A stretch of 60,947 nucleotides of DNA from Caballeronia ptereochthonis (GCF_001545075.1 NZ_FCOB02000043.1:1-60947), one strand, 5' to 3'. Counted from the stretch's first letter, positions 17,298-27,441 are shown. Numbers and translations are program-made. The notes: generated by a model not told the origin, from the sequence alone.

Positions 17298-19684
17298 GCG
17301 GATCCGAAAGCGACCCCACCGGCGCGCGGATGTTCGCGGACGGCGCCCACGGACCGCCCGATGCCGAAGCGCGCCGGCTCACGCTCGGCTCGGGCATCGC
17401 CGGCAAGGACTGCGATGCCGAGCCGATCCACATTCCCGGCGGCATCCAGCCGCACGGTTTCTTGCTGGTGCTTTCCGACGACCTGCGCATCGCGCAGGCG
17501 AGCGAGAACCTGTCGTCGCTGACGGGCGCGAGCGTCGAAACGCTGCTCGGCAAACCGCTCGATGCGGTTCTCGGCGAGTCGGCCGCGCAACGCGTCGAGC
17601 ACGCGGCCGTCACGTCCGCCCTGGAGGATTCGCCGCTTCATGTCGGCCCGATCGACGTGATGCCGGCGCCGTCGGGCAACGGTACGCGCGCGGCCAAGCC
17701 GATGCATCTCGACGTGACCATGCATCGTCACGACGGCACGCTGATCGTCGAGATGGAAGCGGCCGCGGCGTCAGGCGACGCGTTCGCATCGATGTATCCG
17801 CTCGTGCGCACCTTCGCGCGCGGACTTCAGGACGCGGACGGCGTCGAGGAACTCGCCGCACTCGCGGTGCGCGAGGTGCGCGCGATCACGGGCTTCGGTC
17901 GCGTCATGCTTTACCGCTTCGACGACGAAGGCCGCAGCCACGTCATCGCGGAAGACCGCGACGAAAGCTATCCGTCGTTCCTGCATCAGTTTTTCCCGGC
18001 CTCCGACATTCCGCGGCAGGCGCGCGCGCTGTATCTCAGGAACCGCATTCGCCTCGTCGCGGACGTGAACTACAAGCCCGCGCGGCTCGTGCCCGGCGTG
18101 AATCCCGTCACGGGGCGTCCCACCGACCTCACGTACGCGACGCTGCGCAGCTTCTCGCCCGTGCATCTGGAGTACATGCGCAACATGGGCACGCATGCGT
18201 CGATGTCGATATCGATCGTCGTGCGCGGCCAGTTGTGGGGGCTCATCTCGTGCCACGATCGCGACGCGCGCATCGTGCCGTTCGACGTGCGCGTGGTCGT
18301 CGAGCATCTCGGGCACCTGCTGTCCTTGCAGATCGAGGCGAAGGAGGAGCGCGCCGAAAGCGAATACCTCGCCGCGCTGCGCCGCACGATGGGCCGTCTC
18401 ATCAGCGCGATGGGCGAGCACGAGAACTTCGTCGGCGGACTGCAGGCGGTTTCCAAGGACGTGTTGAGCTTCGCGCGTTCGGCGGGCGCGGCGATCGTCT
18501 TCGACGATCAGATCACGCTGCTCGGCGCGACACCCGACGAAAAGACCGTGCACGCGCTGACGCACTGGCTCGCGGAGAACACCTCCGGCGTGTGGGCCAC
18601 CGATTCGCTCGGGCGTGAGTGGCCGCCGGCGAAGGCGCACGAGGACACGGCGTGCGGCGTGCTCGCGGTGCCGGTTTCGCAGATCTTTCGCAACTATCTG
18701 CTATGGTTCAGGCCCGAAGTGATGCAGACCATCAAGTGGGCGGGCGAACCGGTGAAGATCGAAGCCGCCGACGGGGCGAGCGCGCCGCGCACGAACTTTT
18801 CACCCTGGCTCGAAACGGTGCGCGGGCATTCCGCCTCGTGGCGTCAGGGCGAAATCGAAATCGCCGGCGAATTGCGCGGCGCGCTGCTGAACATCGTGCT
18901 GCGCCGCGCGGAAGAGCGCGCGGAACTCGCGACCGAACTCGCGCGCGCGAACAAGGAACTGGAAGCGTTCTCGTATTCCGTGTCGCACGACCTGCGCGCG
19001 CCGCTGCGCCATATCGCCGGTTACGGCGACCTGCTGCGCGAGCAGGAAGGCGAGCGCATGTCGGAGAAGAGCAGGCGTTTCCTGAACAACATGCTGGAAT
19101 CGGCGCGCTTTGCGGGCACGCTCGTCGACGATCTCCTGACCTTCTCGCAGATGGGCCGCGCGGCGCTGCGCCCGGCGCCTGTCGACCTCGGACAGCTCGT
19201 GCGCTCGGTCGTGCAGGAGTTCGAGGCGGAAGGGGCTGGGCGGCGCATCGAGTGGGAAATCGGCGATCTGCCGCGCGTCACCGGCGACGCCGCGTTTCTC
19301 CAGCTCGCGCTGCGCAACCTCATTTCGAACGCGGTGAAATATACGAGAACGCGGGAATCGGCGAAAATCGAGATATTCGCCGACAGGCGCGGCGACGAAT
19401 ACGTGATCGGCGTGCGCGACAACGGCGTCGGCTTCGACATGAAGTACGGCGCCAAGCTGTTCGGCGTGTTTCAGCGCCTGCATCGCGCGGAGGAGTTCGA
19501 GGGCACGGGCATCGGGCTCGCGAATGTGCGGCGCATCGTCGAGCGGCACGATGGACGCACCTGGGCCGAAGGGTGGCCGGACGAGGGCGCGGTATTCTAT
19601 TTCTCGTTGCCGGTCGTGTTTCGCAGCGCCAGCCCGGCCGCGCCGGGCGCGTCAGCCACAAAGTCAAGAAGAGACCATGCTTAA
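17294..19684 (+). CDS. bphP: bacteriophytochrome sensor histidine kinase
   Basis: This 796-residue red/far-red photoreceptor has the order PAS (about 38-130), GAF (about 165-330), PHY (about 340-520), HisKA and HATPase. Cys40 in GKDCDAEPIHIPG is the expected biliverdin attachment site, before IQPHG. The GAF domain has the PASDIPRQAR chromophore motif. His565 in SYSVSHDLRAPL is the phosphorylation site, and the ATPase has N, G1 (DNGVGFD) and G2 boxes. It overlaps bphO by 4 bp and the receiver gene by 8 bp. The end KSRRDHA is within that overlap. Confidence 0.94.
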   Translation: MSGSESDPTGARMFADGAHGPPDAEARRLTLGSGIAGKDCDAEPIHIPGGIQPHGFLLVLSDDLRIAQASENLSSLTGASVETLLGKPLDAVLGESAAQRVEHAAVTSALEDSPLHVGPIDVMPAPSGNGTRAAKPMHLDVTMHRHDGTLIVEMEAAAASGDAFASMYPLVRTFARGLQDADGVEELAALAVREVRAITGFGRVMLYRFDDEGRSHVIAEDRDESYPSFLHQFFPASDIPRQARALYLRNRIRLVADVNYKPARLVPGVNPVTGRPTDLTYATLRSFSPVHLEYMRNMGTHASMSISIVVRGQLWGLISCHDRDARIVPFDVRVVVEHLGHLLSLQIEAKEERAESEYLAALRRTMGRLISAMGEHENFVGGLQAVSKDVLSFARSAGAAIVFDDQITLLGATPDEKTVHALTHWLAENTSGVWATDSLGREWPPAKAHEDTACGVLAVPVSQIFRNYLLWFRPEVMQTIKWAGEPVKIEAADGASAPRTNFSPWLETVRGHSASWRQGEIEIAGELRGALLNIVLRRAEERAELATELARANKELEAFSYSVSHDLRAPLRHIAGYGDLLREQEGERMSEKSRRFLNNMLESARFAGTLVDDLLTFSQMGRAALRPAPVDLGQLVRSVVQEFEAEGAGRRIEWEIGDLPRVTGDAAFLQLALRNLISNAVKYTRTRESAKIEIFADRRGDEYVIGVRDNGVGFDMKYGAKLFGVFQRLHRAEEFEGTGIGLANVRRIVERHDGRTWAEGWPDEGAVFYFSLPVVFRSASPAAPGASATKSRRDHA

Positions 19685-20141
19685 GCCGATTTTGCTCGTC
19701 GAAGACAACCCGAACGACCTCGAACTCACCCTCGTCGCGCTCGACAAGAGCCAGCTCGCGAACGAGGTGATCGTCGCGCGGGACGGTCAGGAAGCCATCG
19801 ACTATCTCACCTGTGAGGGCGAGTGGAAGGACCGCGCGCCAGGCAATCCGGCCGTCATCCTGCTCGATCTGAAGCTGCCGAAGATCGACGGTCTCGAAGT
19901 CCTCGACATGATCCGCTCGAACGCGGCGCTGAAGAGCATTCCGGTCGTCATGCTCACGTCCTCGCGCGAGGAGAAGGATCTCGTGCGCAGCTACGAGCTG
20001 GGCGTGAACGCTTACGTGGTGAAGCCGGTGGAATTCGCGGAGTTCGTCGAGGCGATCGGCGATCTCGGCGTGTTCTGGGCCGTCCTCAACGAGCCGCCGC
20101 CGGGCTCCGCGCGCTTTCTCCGTCCGCCGCCCGCGCAATGA
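19677..20141 (+). CDS. single-domain response regulator (Rcp1/CheY-like)
   Basis: This 154-residue receiver domain has acidic residues in LLVEDNPND (6-14), the phospho-acceptor Asp64 in LLDLKLP, Thr in VVMLTSSR and Lys in VVKPVEF. It has no output domain. It is the phytochrome-associated Rcp1 type, with an insertion loop before the Asp. The start codon lies inside the end of the phytochrome gene, so it is almost certainly the phosphorylation partner of that kinase. The open frame extends further upstream, but only in the wrong frame of bphP. Confidence 0.92.
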   Translation: MLKPILLVEDNPNDLELTLVALDKSQLANEVIVARDGQEAIDYLTCEGEWKDRAPGNPAVILLDLKLPKIDGLEVLDMIRSNAALKSIPVVMLTSSREEKDLVRSYELGVNAYVVKPVEFAEFVEAIGDLGVFWAVLNEPPPGSARFLRPPPAQ

Positions 20142-20227
20142 CCGCCGCGCCCATGTTCGCGCAATCGTTCGCGCATCCGTCCCGCGTCATGCGCGCGCGC
20201 GTGTCCTTTCGCGAGGGCGCATAGATC

Positions 20228-22165
20228 ATGCAGCCCCTGCATTTGCTTCTCGTCGAAGACAACGCGCTCGATGCGGAGCTGACGATTGCGCAGCTGGAGC
20301 GCGCGGACTACGCGGTCGATGCGTCGATCGTCTTCGACTCGGCGTGCTTCACCGCCGAGCTCGAGAAAAAGCGCTTCGACGTGATCCTCGCCGACTTCGT
20401 GATGCCGACTTTCTCGGGCATCGAGGCGCTCACCATCGCGAGCGAGCGCTCCCCGGACACGCCGTTCATCTTCGTGTCGGGCTTGCTCGGCGAAGAGCAC
20501 GCCGTCGACATGCTGAAGCGCGGCGCGACCGACTACGTCCTGAAGCAGCGCCTGCAACGCCTGCCCGCGGTCGTGCGCCGCGCCATGCGCGAGAGCGCCG
20601 AGCGCGCGCAACGCATCGCGGTCGAGCGGGCGCTGCGCGAGACGGAGACGCACTTTCGCCTGCTGATCGACGCGCTCAAGGACTACGCCGTCATCACGCT
20701 CGACCCCGAAGGACGCATCCGCACGTGGAACGCGGCCTCCGAACGCATTCTGGGCTTTCCCGCGCAGGACGTGCTCGGCCAGTCGGCGAGCATCTTCTAC
20801 AACCAGGAGGACCGCGAGGCGGGCGTGTTCGAGGCCGAGCTGGAAACGGCGCGGCGCGAAGGCAGCGCGAGCGACGATCGCTGGCTCTGGCGCAAGGACG
20901 GCTATTCGTTCTTCGCCTCGGGCGTGACCACGGCGATTCGCAGCGAGCACGACGAGCTGATCGGCTTCTCGAAGATCGTGCGCGACGCAACCGACGCCCA
21001 CATGGCCGCCGACGCGCTGCGTCTCGCCAAGGATCAGGCGGAATCGGCGAACCGCGCGAAGGACCATTTTCTGGCGGTGCTGTCGCACGAACTGCGCACC
21101 CCGCTCACGCCGATTCTCGCGGCGGTGCGCCTGCTCGAGATCAAGCATTCGCTGCCGCGCGAGGCGCATCCGACGCTCGACCTGATCCGCCGCAATGTCG
21201 AGCTGGAAGCGCGTCTCATCGACGATCTGCTCGACCTCACGAGCATCGCGCGCGGCAAGCTGTCGCTCAATTTCGCGAGCGTCGCCCTCGACACGCTGCT
21301 GACGAGCGCGCTCGACATGTCCGAGGCCGATCTGCGCGCGAAGGGCCTCACGCTGGAAACGTATTTCGATGCGAGGCAGTTCGTCGTGCCCGGCGATGCC
21401 GCGCGCTTGCAGCAGATCGTCTGGAACCTGATGAAGAACGCCGTGAAGTTCACGCCGGCGGGCGGGCGCATCGAAGTGCGAACCTGGAATCCGGACGCCA
21501 TGACGATCTCGGTCTCGGTGACGGACAGCGGCATCGGCATCAGTGCGGAGGCGCTGCCGCGCATCTTCTCGGCGTTCGAGCAGGCCGACGACTCGATCAC
21601 GCGCTCGTTCGGCGGCCTCGGCCTGGGGCTTGCGATCGCGAGCACGCTCGCGCAAAAGCACGGCGGCACGCTTTCGGCCTACAGCGAGGGCCGCGACACG
21701 GGCGCGCGCTTTACGCTCACGCTGCCGCTCGCGAAGGTCCAGCCCAAGCACGAGGACGAGCCGCGTGTCGAGGCAGCGCGTCTGGAGCACGGACGCGCGC
21801 TGAAAGTGCTGCTCGTGGAAGACAACGAGCAGACTTCGTCCGCGATGGCCGAAGTGCTCGAGATGCTCGGCCACGAGGTGACGGTCGCCATTACCGTGGC
21901 GGATGCGCTCGAGCGCGCGAAGAGCGGGCCGTTCGATCTGCTCGTCAGCGATATCGGCCTGCCGGACGGCAGCGGTCTCGATATCGCACGGGCCTGGCAG
22001 AGCCTGCAACCCGACAAGCCCTCGGTCGCGATCACGGGCTACGGCATGGACGAAGACATTCGCCGTTGCCGTGAAGCGGGTTTTCTGGACCATCTGACCA
22101 AGCCGGTCAATTTTTCGCGGCTGGAAGCCCTGATTCAATCACTGGCGGAGCAGTCTTCGAAATAA
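20228..22165 (+). CDS. hybrid sensor histidine kinase (REC-PAS-HisKA-HATPase-REC)
   Basis: This 645-residue protein has an N-terminal receiver (Asp56 in LADFVMP), a PAS domain (about 135-255, with GRIRTWNAASERILGF), HisKA with His287 in LSHELRTPL, HATPase (about 385-505) and a C-terminal receiver (Asp575 in SDIGLPDGSG). No membrane segment was seen, so it is cytoplasmic. It follows the bphO-bphP-receiver genes by 86 bp and may be driven by the single receiver or act in parallel. Its two receivers suggest phosphorelay branching. The output target is not in the window. Confidence 0.9.
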   Translation: MQPLHLLLVEDNALDAELTIAQLERADYAVDASIVFDSACFTAELEKKRFDVILADFVMPTFSGIEALTIASERSPDTPFIFVSGLLGEEHAVDMLKRGATDYVLKQRLQRLPAVVRRAMRESAERAQRIAVERALRETETHFRLLIDALKDYAVITLDPEGRIRTWNAASERILGFPAQDVLGQSASIFYNQEDREAGVFEAELETARREGSASDDRWLWRKDGYSFFASGVTTAIRSEHDELIGFSKIVRDATDAHMAADALRLAKDQAESANRAKDHFLAVLSHELRTPLTPILAAVRLLEIKHSLPREAHPTLDLIRRNVELEARLIDDLLDLTSIARGKLSLNFASVALDTLLTSALDMSEADLRAKGLTLETYFDARQFVVPGDAARLQQIVWNLMKNAVKFTPAGGRIEVRTWNPDAMTISVSVTDSGIGISAEALPRIFSAFEQADDSITRSFGGLGLGLAIASTLAQKHGGTLSAYSEGRDTGARFTLTLPLAKVQPKHEDEPRVEAARLEHGRALKVLLVEDNEQTSSAMAEVLEMLGHEVTVAITVADALERAKSGPFDLLVSDIGLPDGSGLDIARAWQSLQPDKPSVAITGYGMDEDIRRCREAGFLDHLTKPVNFSRLEALIQSLAEQSSK

Positions 22166-22313
22166 GCTATCGGATGGCTCCCCCGCATGCGCGAATTCGA
22201 AAAATTTTGTCTATCGCGTGCGTATTCATGTCGATTGACGGCCTTCTCGATCGTTGTAGGGTGTGAGAGCGGCGCCAGACCCTGGCGCGCCTCGTTCACT
22301 ACACGGAGCCGAT

Positions 22314-22781
22314 ATGTCCAATTCCGCCGTTGATCGCATTCCCGCCGGTATGCATTCGCTGACGCCGCATCTCTGCTGCGCGGGCGCCGCCGATGCGATC
22401 GAGTTCTACAAGCGCGCGTTCAACGCCGTCGAACTGGGCCGCATGCCCGGGCCGGACGGCAAGCTCATGCATGCGATGGTGAAGATCGGCGATTCCATGC
22501 TGATGCTCGTCGACGAAAACCCCGACTTCGGCATGCTGGGCCCGAAGGCGATCAAGGGCTCGCCCGTCACCATCCACCTGTACGTCGAGGATGTCGACGC
22601 CACCGCGAAGCAGGCCATCGATGCCGGCGCGAAAGTGACGATGCCCGTCGCCGACATGTTCTGGGGCGACCGCTATGGCCGTCTGGAAGATCCGTTCGGT
22701 CATCAATGGTCCATCGCGACGCACGTGCGCGACGTCAGCCCGGAAGAGATGAAGGAAGCCATGACGAAGGGATGCGCGTAA
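22314..22781 (+). CDS. VOC/glyoxalase-family protein (PhnB-like)
   Basis: This 155-residue vicinal-oxygen-chelate fold protein has repeated beta-alpha-beta-beta modules, with LTPHLCCAGAADAIEFYKRAF at the N-terminus and DRYGRLEDPFGHQW near the end. It is of the PhnB/YdeN type; such proteins have varied or unknown functions. A start at MSNSAVDRIP after CACGGAGCC was chosen over a longer frame to 22263. Another VOC gene follows 43 bp downstream. Confidence 0.82.
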   Translation: MSNSAVDRIPAGMHSLTPHLCCAGAADAIEFYKRAFNAVELGRMPGPDGKLMHAMVKIGDSMLMLVDENPDFGMLGPKAIKGSPVTIHLYVEDVDATAKQAIDAGAKVTMPVADMFWGDRYGRLEDPFGHQWSIATHVRDVSPEEMKEAMTKGCA

Positions 22782-22824
22782 ACCGCGCGGTCGAATGAAC
22801 GCACATGAAAACGGAGACTCGCAT

Positions 22825-23298
22825 ATGCAGAAGATATCGCCCTGTCTATGGTTCGACGGCAACGCCGAAGAGGCCACGAACTTTTATGTCGACACTTTCA
22901 GGAATGCGCGCATCCGGGAGATCATGCGCCACACCGATGCCAGCCCTGGACCGGCAGGCAGCGTGCTCGCCCTTCTCTTCGAGCTGGAAGGCGAGGAATT
23001 CATGGCGCTGAACGGCGGCTCGGAATTCAAGTTCACGCCGGCCATTTCGATGTTCGTCAAATGCGATACCCAGGACGAGATCGATCACTACTGGGACAAG
23101 CTGATGGACGGCGGCCAGTCGATGGCGTGCGGCTGGCTCACGGACCGCTTCGGCGTGACGTGGCAGATCGCGCCGCGGCGCCTGCCCACGATGCTGCAGG
23201 ACCCGGATCCGGTAAAGGCGAACCGCACCATGAAGGCGATGATGGGGATGATCAAGCTGGATATCGCCGAGCTGGATCGGGCCTACAACGGCGCATGA
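22825..23298 (+). CDS. VOC-family protein (PhnB-like), second copy type
   Basis: This 157-residue protein has the 3-dmu-9_3-mt/PhnB-like signature SPCLWFDGNAEEATNFY at the N-terminus and GWLTDRFGVTWQI in the second half. It may bind a metal and a small substrate; the reaction is unknown. ATG at 22825 with GGAGACTC in front was preferred to 22795. It is related in fold, not closely in sequence, to the preceding gene. It converges with the transporter genes that follow. Confidence 0.8.
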   Translation: MQKISPCLWFDGNAEEATNFYVDTFRNARIREIMRHTDASPGPAGSVLALLFELEGEEFMALNGGSEFKFTPAISMFVKCDTQDEIDHYWDKLMDGGQSMACGWLTDRFGVTWQIAPRRLPTMLQDPDPVKANRTMKAMMGMIKLDIAELDRAYNGA

Positions 23299-23308
23299 GG
23301 CGTGTGCG

Positions 23309-24124
23309 CTACGCGGCGCGCTTTCCGGCTTTTCGCTCGACGAGCTTCGACGCCATGAAGCGGTGGTCGGGCGAAAACAGCCGCCGGTAGGTCATCACCA
23401 CGGCGCCGACCACGCCCAGGCCCGACGCCGCCGCGATCAGAAACATGATGACGATCTGATAGCGCACCGCCTGCAACGGCGACTGCCCGGCGAGCACCTG
23501 GCCGGTCATCATGCCCGGCAGGCTGACGAGGCCGACCACCGCCATCTGGTTCAGAGTCGGAATCATGCCCGCGCGCACGGCCTGGCGCGCGGGCCCTTGC
23601 GCCGCTTCCCAGCGCGTGGCTCCAAGCGCGAGCGACATCTCCACCATCGCGCGTCCGGCAGTGAGCTCTTCCGTCATGCGCTCGATGCCGAGCGACACGC
23701 CCGTGAGCGTGTTGCCGAGGATCATGCCGAGAATCGGAATCGCATATTGCGGCTGGTACCACGGATGGATGCGGATCACGGCGAACAGTCCGAACGCGCC
23801 GATCAGCCACGAACTGCCCCAGATCGACAGGATGCTGTCGGCGCGCTGTCCGGCGTAGGTGCGCCGGCCGCGATCGGAGGCGGCGAGACCCGCGATGACG
23901 GTCATCAGCGCCATCAACGGCAGCACGACGTACCAGTGGTCGAACGCGAACACCCAACCGAGCACGTAGCCGATCAGGAGCAGTTGCACGACGGTGCGGA
24001 TCGCGGCGACGAGCAGCCTGCGCTCGAGCCCGAGACGCAGCGCGACCGACAGCGCGCCGTTCACGACGATCAGCGCCGCCGCCATGCCGATATCGAAGAG
24101 ACTGAGATTCTGGTAGCCGTTCAT
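23309..24124 (-). CDS. fetB: ABC transporter permease, FetB/YbbM family
   Basis: This 271-residue integral membrane protein of the UPF0014 family has about seven hydrophobic segments and the family motif GRRTYAGQRAD at about 90-100. Together with FetA it forms an exporter that in E. coli affects iron homeostasis. The substrate here is inferred. Its start overlaps the stop of the ATPase gene by 4 bp, which supports MNGYQNLSLF as the start over a longer upstream frame. Confidence 0.86.
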   Translation of the reverse strand: MNGYQNLSLFDIGMAAALIVVNGALSVALRLGLERRLLVAAIRTVVQLLLIGYVLGWVFAFDHWYVVLPLMALMTVIAGLAASDRGRRTYAGQRADSILSIWGSSWLIGAFGLFAVIRIHPWYQPQYAIPILGMILGNTLTGVSLGIERMTEELTAGRAMVEMSLALGATRWEAAQGPARQAVRAGMIPTLNQMAVVGLVSLPGMMTGQVLAGQSPLQAVRYQIVIMFLIAAASGLGVVGAVVMTYRRLFSPDHRFMASKLVERKAGKRAA

Positions 24125-24828
24125 CGCGCGCCTCCTTCGAGCACGCCCGCGTTCATCGTCAGATGGCGGTCGGCGACGCGTCGCGCCTGCTCGGGATTGT
24201 GCGATACCCAGATGCACGCGCGTAGCGCATCGGCGCCGAACCAGGCGGACACCAGCGCCTCGATCGCGCGGGCCGAAGCCGGATCGAGCGATGCGGTGGG
24301 TTCGTCGAGCAGCAGCACCTCGGGCGCGAGTTGCAGCACGCGCACGAGCGCGGCGATCTGCGCCTCGCCGCCGGACAGATCGCTTGCGAGCTTGTCGAGA
24401 AAATCGGCGCCGCGTCCGGCGGCCTGCGCGAGCCGCGCGGCGGTATCGCGATCGAAATGCGCATCGCGATAGCTCCTCAGGGTGAACGGATAGCGCAGGT
24501 TGTCTTCCACGGTGCCGTCGAGCATCGCGGGACGCTGCGCGATATACGCGACGCGCCGCCGGTATGCCGGAACGCGCGCGCGGGCGATGCGCTCACCGCG
24601 CCACGAGACGTGACCGCCGTCGCAGGCATCGAGCAGGGCGAGCGTGCGCAGAAAGACGCTCTTGCCCGAGCCGGACGGCCCGGTAATCGCCGCGCGTTCG
24701 CCCGCGTGAAGTGTGAAATCGGTCGGATGCAAAAGCACCGCGCCGCGCACGGCGTCGCGGCGCATGACGCCGTGCGCGGCAACGAGCTCGATCGAAGGCG
24801 CGGAAGCGGGCGATGTCGCGTCGGGCAT
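24121..24828 (-). CDS. fetA: ABC transporter ATP-binding protein, FetA type
   Basis: This 235-residue ATPase has the Walker A motif GPSGSGKS, the Q-loop in YIAQRPA, the signature DLSGGEAQ, Walker B VLLLDEPTASLD and the switch His in WVSHNPEQ. It powers the FetB permease encoded just downstream on the minus strand with a 4-bp overlap. The start at 24828 (MPDATSPAS) gives a normal length. The frame stays open to 24942, but those residues are non-homologous. Confidence 0.87.
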   Translation of the reverse strand: MPDATSPASAPSIELVAAHGVMRRDAVRGAVLLHPTDFTLHAGERAAITGPSGSGKSVFLRTLALLDACDGGHVSWRGERIARARVPAYRRRVAYIAQRPAMLDGTVEDNLRYPFTLRSYRDAHFDRDTAARLAQAAGRGADFLDKLASDLSGGEAQIAALVRVLQLAPEVLLLDEPTASLDPASARAIEALVSAWFGADALRACIWVSHNPEQARRVADRHLTMNAGVLEGGAR

Positions 24829-24972
24829 CGTTCTTGTGGGGTTGTATTCTTCGAGCGGATATCTTACGGAGATTCGACCTTCAGCGGAAAGATAACGGAC
24901 GCGACGACGGCTCATGCGTGGGCACACTATGTGCTGCGCCATGGATAATCAGGAAAAGCGGATGGAGCCGTC

Positions 24973-27357
24973 ATGGCGCAGGCTCGAACGACCGGAAAAA
25001 TCGGAAGGATCGTCGCATGGTTTTTTGCCGTTCTGGCGGTTCTGATCGCAATACTCGTGGTTATCTTCCTGACCTTCGACTGGAACCGGCTGCGTCCGTG
25101 GGTGGACGACAAGGTGTCGGAAGCGATCGGGCGGCGCTTCGAAATCACCGGCGATCTGAAAGTCGGCTGGCATCGCCCGCCCAATGAAACGGGCTGGAAA
25201 CGCTGGGTGCCGTGGCCGCGCTTCTCCGCTGAAAAGATCACCATCGCGAACCCGGACTGGACGCGCCAGAAATTCTTCGCGACGCTCGACGAGATCGATT
25301 TCCAGGTGGCCGTGCTGCCGCTGCTCGCGCACGACATCGTGATTCCGACGATCAATCTCGTGAACCCCTCGATCGACGTCGAGCGGCTCAAGGACAATCG
25401 CAACAACTGGACGTTCAAATTCAAGCAGTCGAGCGAGCCGTCCACATGGAATCTGAAGCTCGGCGACATCTCGCTCGCGAAAGGCACGGTCGACGTGCAC
25501 GATGAAGTCACCAAGGCCGAGATGCAGGTCGTCGTCGATACGCTCGGTCAGCCCGTGCCGATCGGCGAGGTGATGAAGCAGCAGGAGGCGGCGTCCGCGA
25601 AATCGTCGGCGGAGATGGTCGGCAGGAGCGGCGCGGCGAAGCTCAACAAGCAGGCCGATGCGGCGGCGGCCTCGGAGGCGTCGGCGGCATCGGCTGCCTC
25701 CGCGGCCGCGGCGGCGAACGCGTCCGAAGCGAACCCGGCGAGCACGTCGGCTAATACCAGCATCACGACCAAGGAGGGGCCGAAGCCGCCCGTGCCTCCG
25801 TACGCGTTCGGCTGGACCGTGAAGGGCACGTACAACGAGGGCAAGGTGGCCGGCGACGGCAAGCTCGGCGGCGTGCTCGCCGTGCAGGACGCGAAGCGCC
25901 CGTTCCCCGTGCAGGCCGACGTGCGTCTGGGCGACACGCATATCGCGTTCGTCGGCACGGTGACCGATCCCGCGCATCTGGCGGCGCTCGATCTGCGCCT
26001 GTGGATTCAGGCGGTGAGCATGGCGCATCTCTATCCGTTCACCGGCGTGACGCTGCCCGAGACGCCGCCGTTCGCGACCGAAGGCCGCCTCACCGGCCAG
26101 TTCAGGGAAGACGGCAACGTCTTCCACTACGAGAACTTCACCGGGCGCGTGGGCGGCAGCGACATCAACGGCTCGCTCGTCTATGCGGGCAAGAAGCCGC
26201 GGCCCTTGCTGCAGGGCGAGCTCGTGTCGCATCTCCTGCAGTTCAAGGATCTCGCGCCGATCATCGGCGCCGACTCGAACGCGAGCAAGGCGAAACGCGG
26301 CGAGAAGGACAAGCAGCCGTCGGCGAAGGCGTTGCCGACCGAGGAGTTCAAGACCGACCGCTGGAAGTCCATCGATGCCAATGTGAAGTTCACGGGCGAG
26401 CGCATCATCAAGGATCCGGATCTGCCGATCACGAACCTGTACACGCACGTCGTGATGAACGACGGCGTGCTCTCGCTCGAGCCGCTCAAGTTCGGCGTGG
26501 CGGGCGGTTCGCTCGCATCGAACATCCATCTCGATGGCAGCGCCGCGCCGCTCAAGGGCCGCGTGTCGGCACAGGCGCGGCATCTGAAACTGAAGCAGCT
26601 CTTCCCGACCGTGAAGACGATGCAATCGGCGCTCGGCGAGGTCAACGGCGATGCCGCGCTGTCCGCGACCGGCAACTCGCCCGCGGCGCTCGCGGCGACC
26701 TCGAACGGGGAAGTGAAGGCGCTGATCACGCAGGGCACGGTGAGCCGCCTCTACATGGAGGCGGCGGGGCTGAACGTGGCGAACGTCGTGTACGAGAAGC
26801 TCTTCGGCAAGCGCGACGTGAACATCAATTGCGCGGCGGCGGATTTCGTCGTGACCGATGGCGTGCTCGATTCGCGCATCTTCGCGCTCGATACCGACGA
26901 TGCCGTCATCAACGTCGACGGCACGATCAACATGAAGACCGAGGACATGGACCTGGGCATCCATCCGCATACGAAGGGCTTACGCGTGTTCTCGCTGCGC
27001 TCGCCGCTGTATGTGAAGGGCACGTTCAAGGACCCGAAGGTGGGCGTGAGCGTGGGTGCGCTGGCGGTGCGCGGCGGCGCGATGGTCGGCCTGGGTCTCG
27101 TCAATCCGTTCGCGGCGCTGATTCCGCTCATCGCGCCGAGCAACAACAAGCCGCTGCCTTGCCAGCAGATGCTCGCCGACATGAGCCGCGCCCCGACCGC
27201 GCCGCCGGCGGGACAGAAGCAGAATGCGAAGGCGGCGCCGGCTTATATGTCGTCGGGCGCGGCGGCGGCAGGGCCGGCGGACAAGGGTGCTGACAAGGGC
27301 GCAAAGCAGCCCGCGCCGGCGGCTCCGGCGAGCGCGGCGCAGTATCGCGGAAGCTGA
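24973..27357 (+). CDS. AsmA-family envelope protein
   Basis: This 794-residue protein has an N-terminal membrane anchor (about 14-35, GRIVAWFFAVLAVLIAILVV) and a long AsmA-like periplasmic domain beginning with FDWNRLRPWVDDKVSEA. The AsmA C-terminal region (about 550-720) holds DAVINVDGTINMKTED. An Ala/Ser-rich low-complexity insert lies at about 205-260 and a Pro/Ala-rich tail follows 725. AsmA-like proteins form beta-sheet grooves thought to move lipids between membranes. A ribosome-binding site (GGATGGAGCC) supports the start, and a terminator follows the gene. Confidence 0.88.
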   Translation: MAQARTTGKIGRIVAWFFAVLAVLIAILVVIFLTFDWNRLRPWVDDKVSEAIGRRFEITGDLKVGWHRPPNETGWKRWVPWPRFSAEKITIANPDWTRQKFFATLDEIDFQVAVLPLLAHDIVIPTINLVNPSIDVERLKDNRNNWTFKFKQSSEPSTWNLKLGDISLAKGTVDVHDEVTKAEMQVVVDTLGQPVPIGEVMKQQEAASAKSSAEMVGRSGAAKLNKQADAAAASEASAASAASAAAAANASEANPASTSANTSITTKEGPKPPVPPYAFGWTVKGTYNEGKVAGDGKLGGVLAVQDAKRPFPVQADVRLGDTHIAFVGTVTDPAHLAALDLRLWIQAVSMAHLYPFTGVTLPETPPFATEGRLTGQFREDGNVFHYENFTGRVGGSDINGSLVYAGKKPRPLLQGELVSHLLQFKDLAPIIGADSNASKAKRGEKDKQPSAKALPTEEFKTDRWKSIDANVKFTGERIIKDPDLPITNLYTHVVMNDGVLSLEPLKFGVAGGSLASNIHLDGSAAPLKGRVSAQARHLKLKQLFPTVKTMQSALGEVNGDAALSATGNSPAALAATSNGEVKALITQGTVSRLYMEAAGLNVANVVYEKLFGKRDVNINCAAADFVVTDGVLDSRIFALDTDDAVINVDGTINMKTEDMDLGIHPHTKGLRVFSLRSPLYVKGTFKDPKVGVSVGALAVRGGAMVGLGLVNPFAALIPLIAPSNNKPLPCQQMLADMSRAPTAPPAGQKQNAKAAPAYMSSGAAAAGPADKGADKGAKQPAPAAPASAAQYRGS

Positions 27358-27441
27358 GTTGCCAAACGGGCCGCATGCGGCATGAGGCGTTTCGCCTCGG
27401 GCCGGATGTCTGGAGGGCGAGCGACTGCAGCGATGTTTCTT

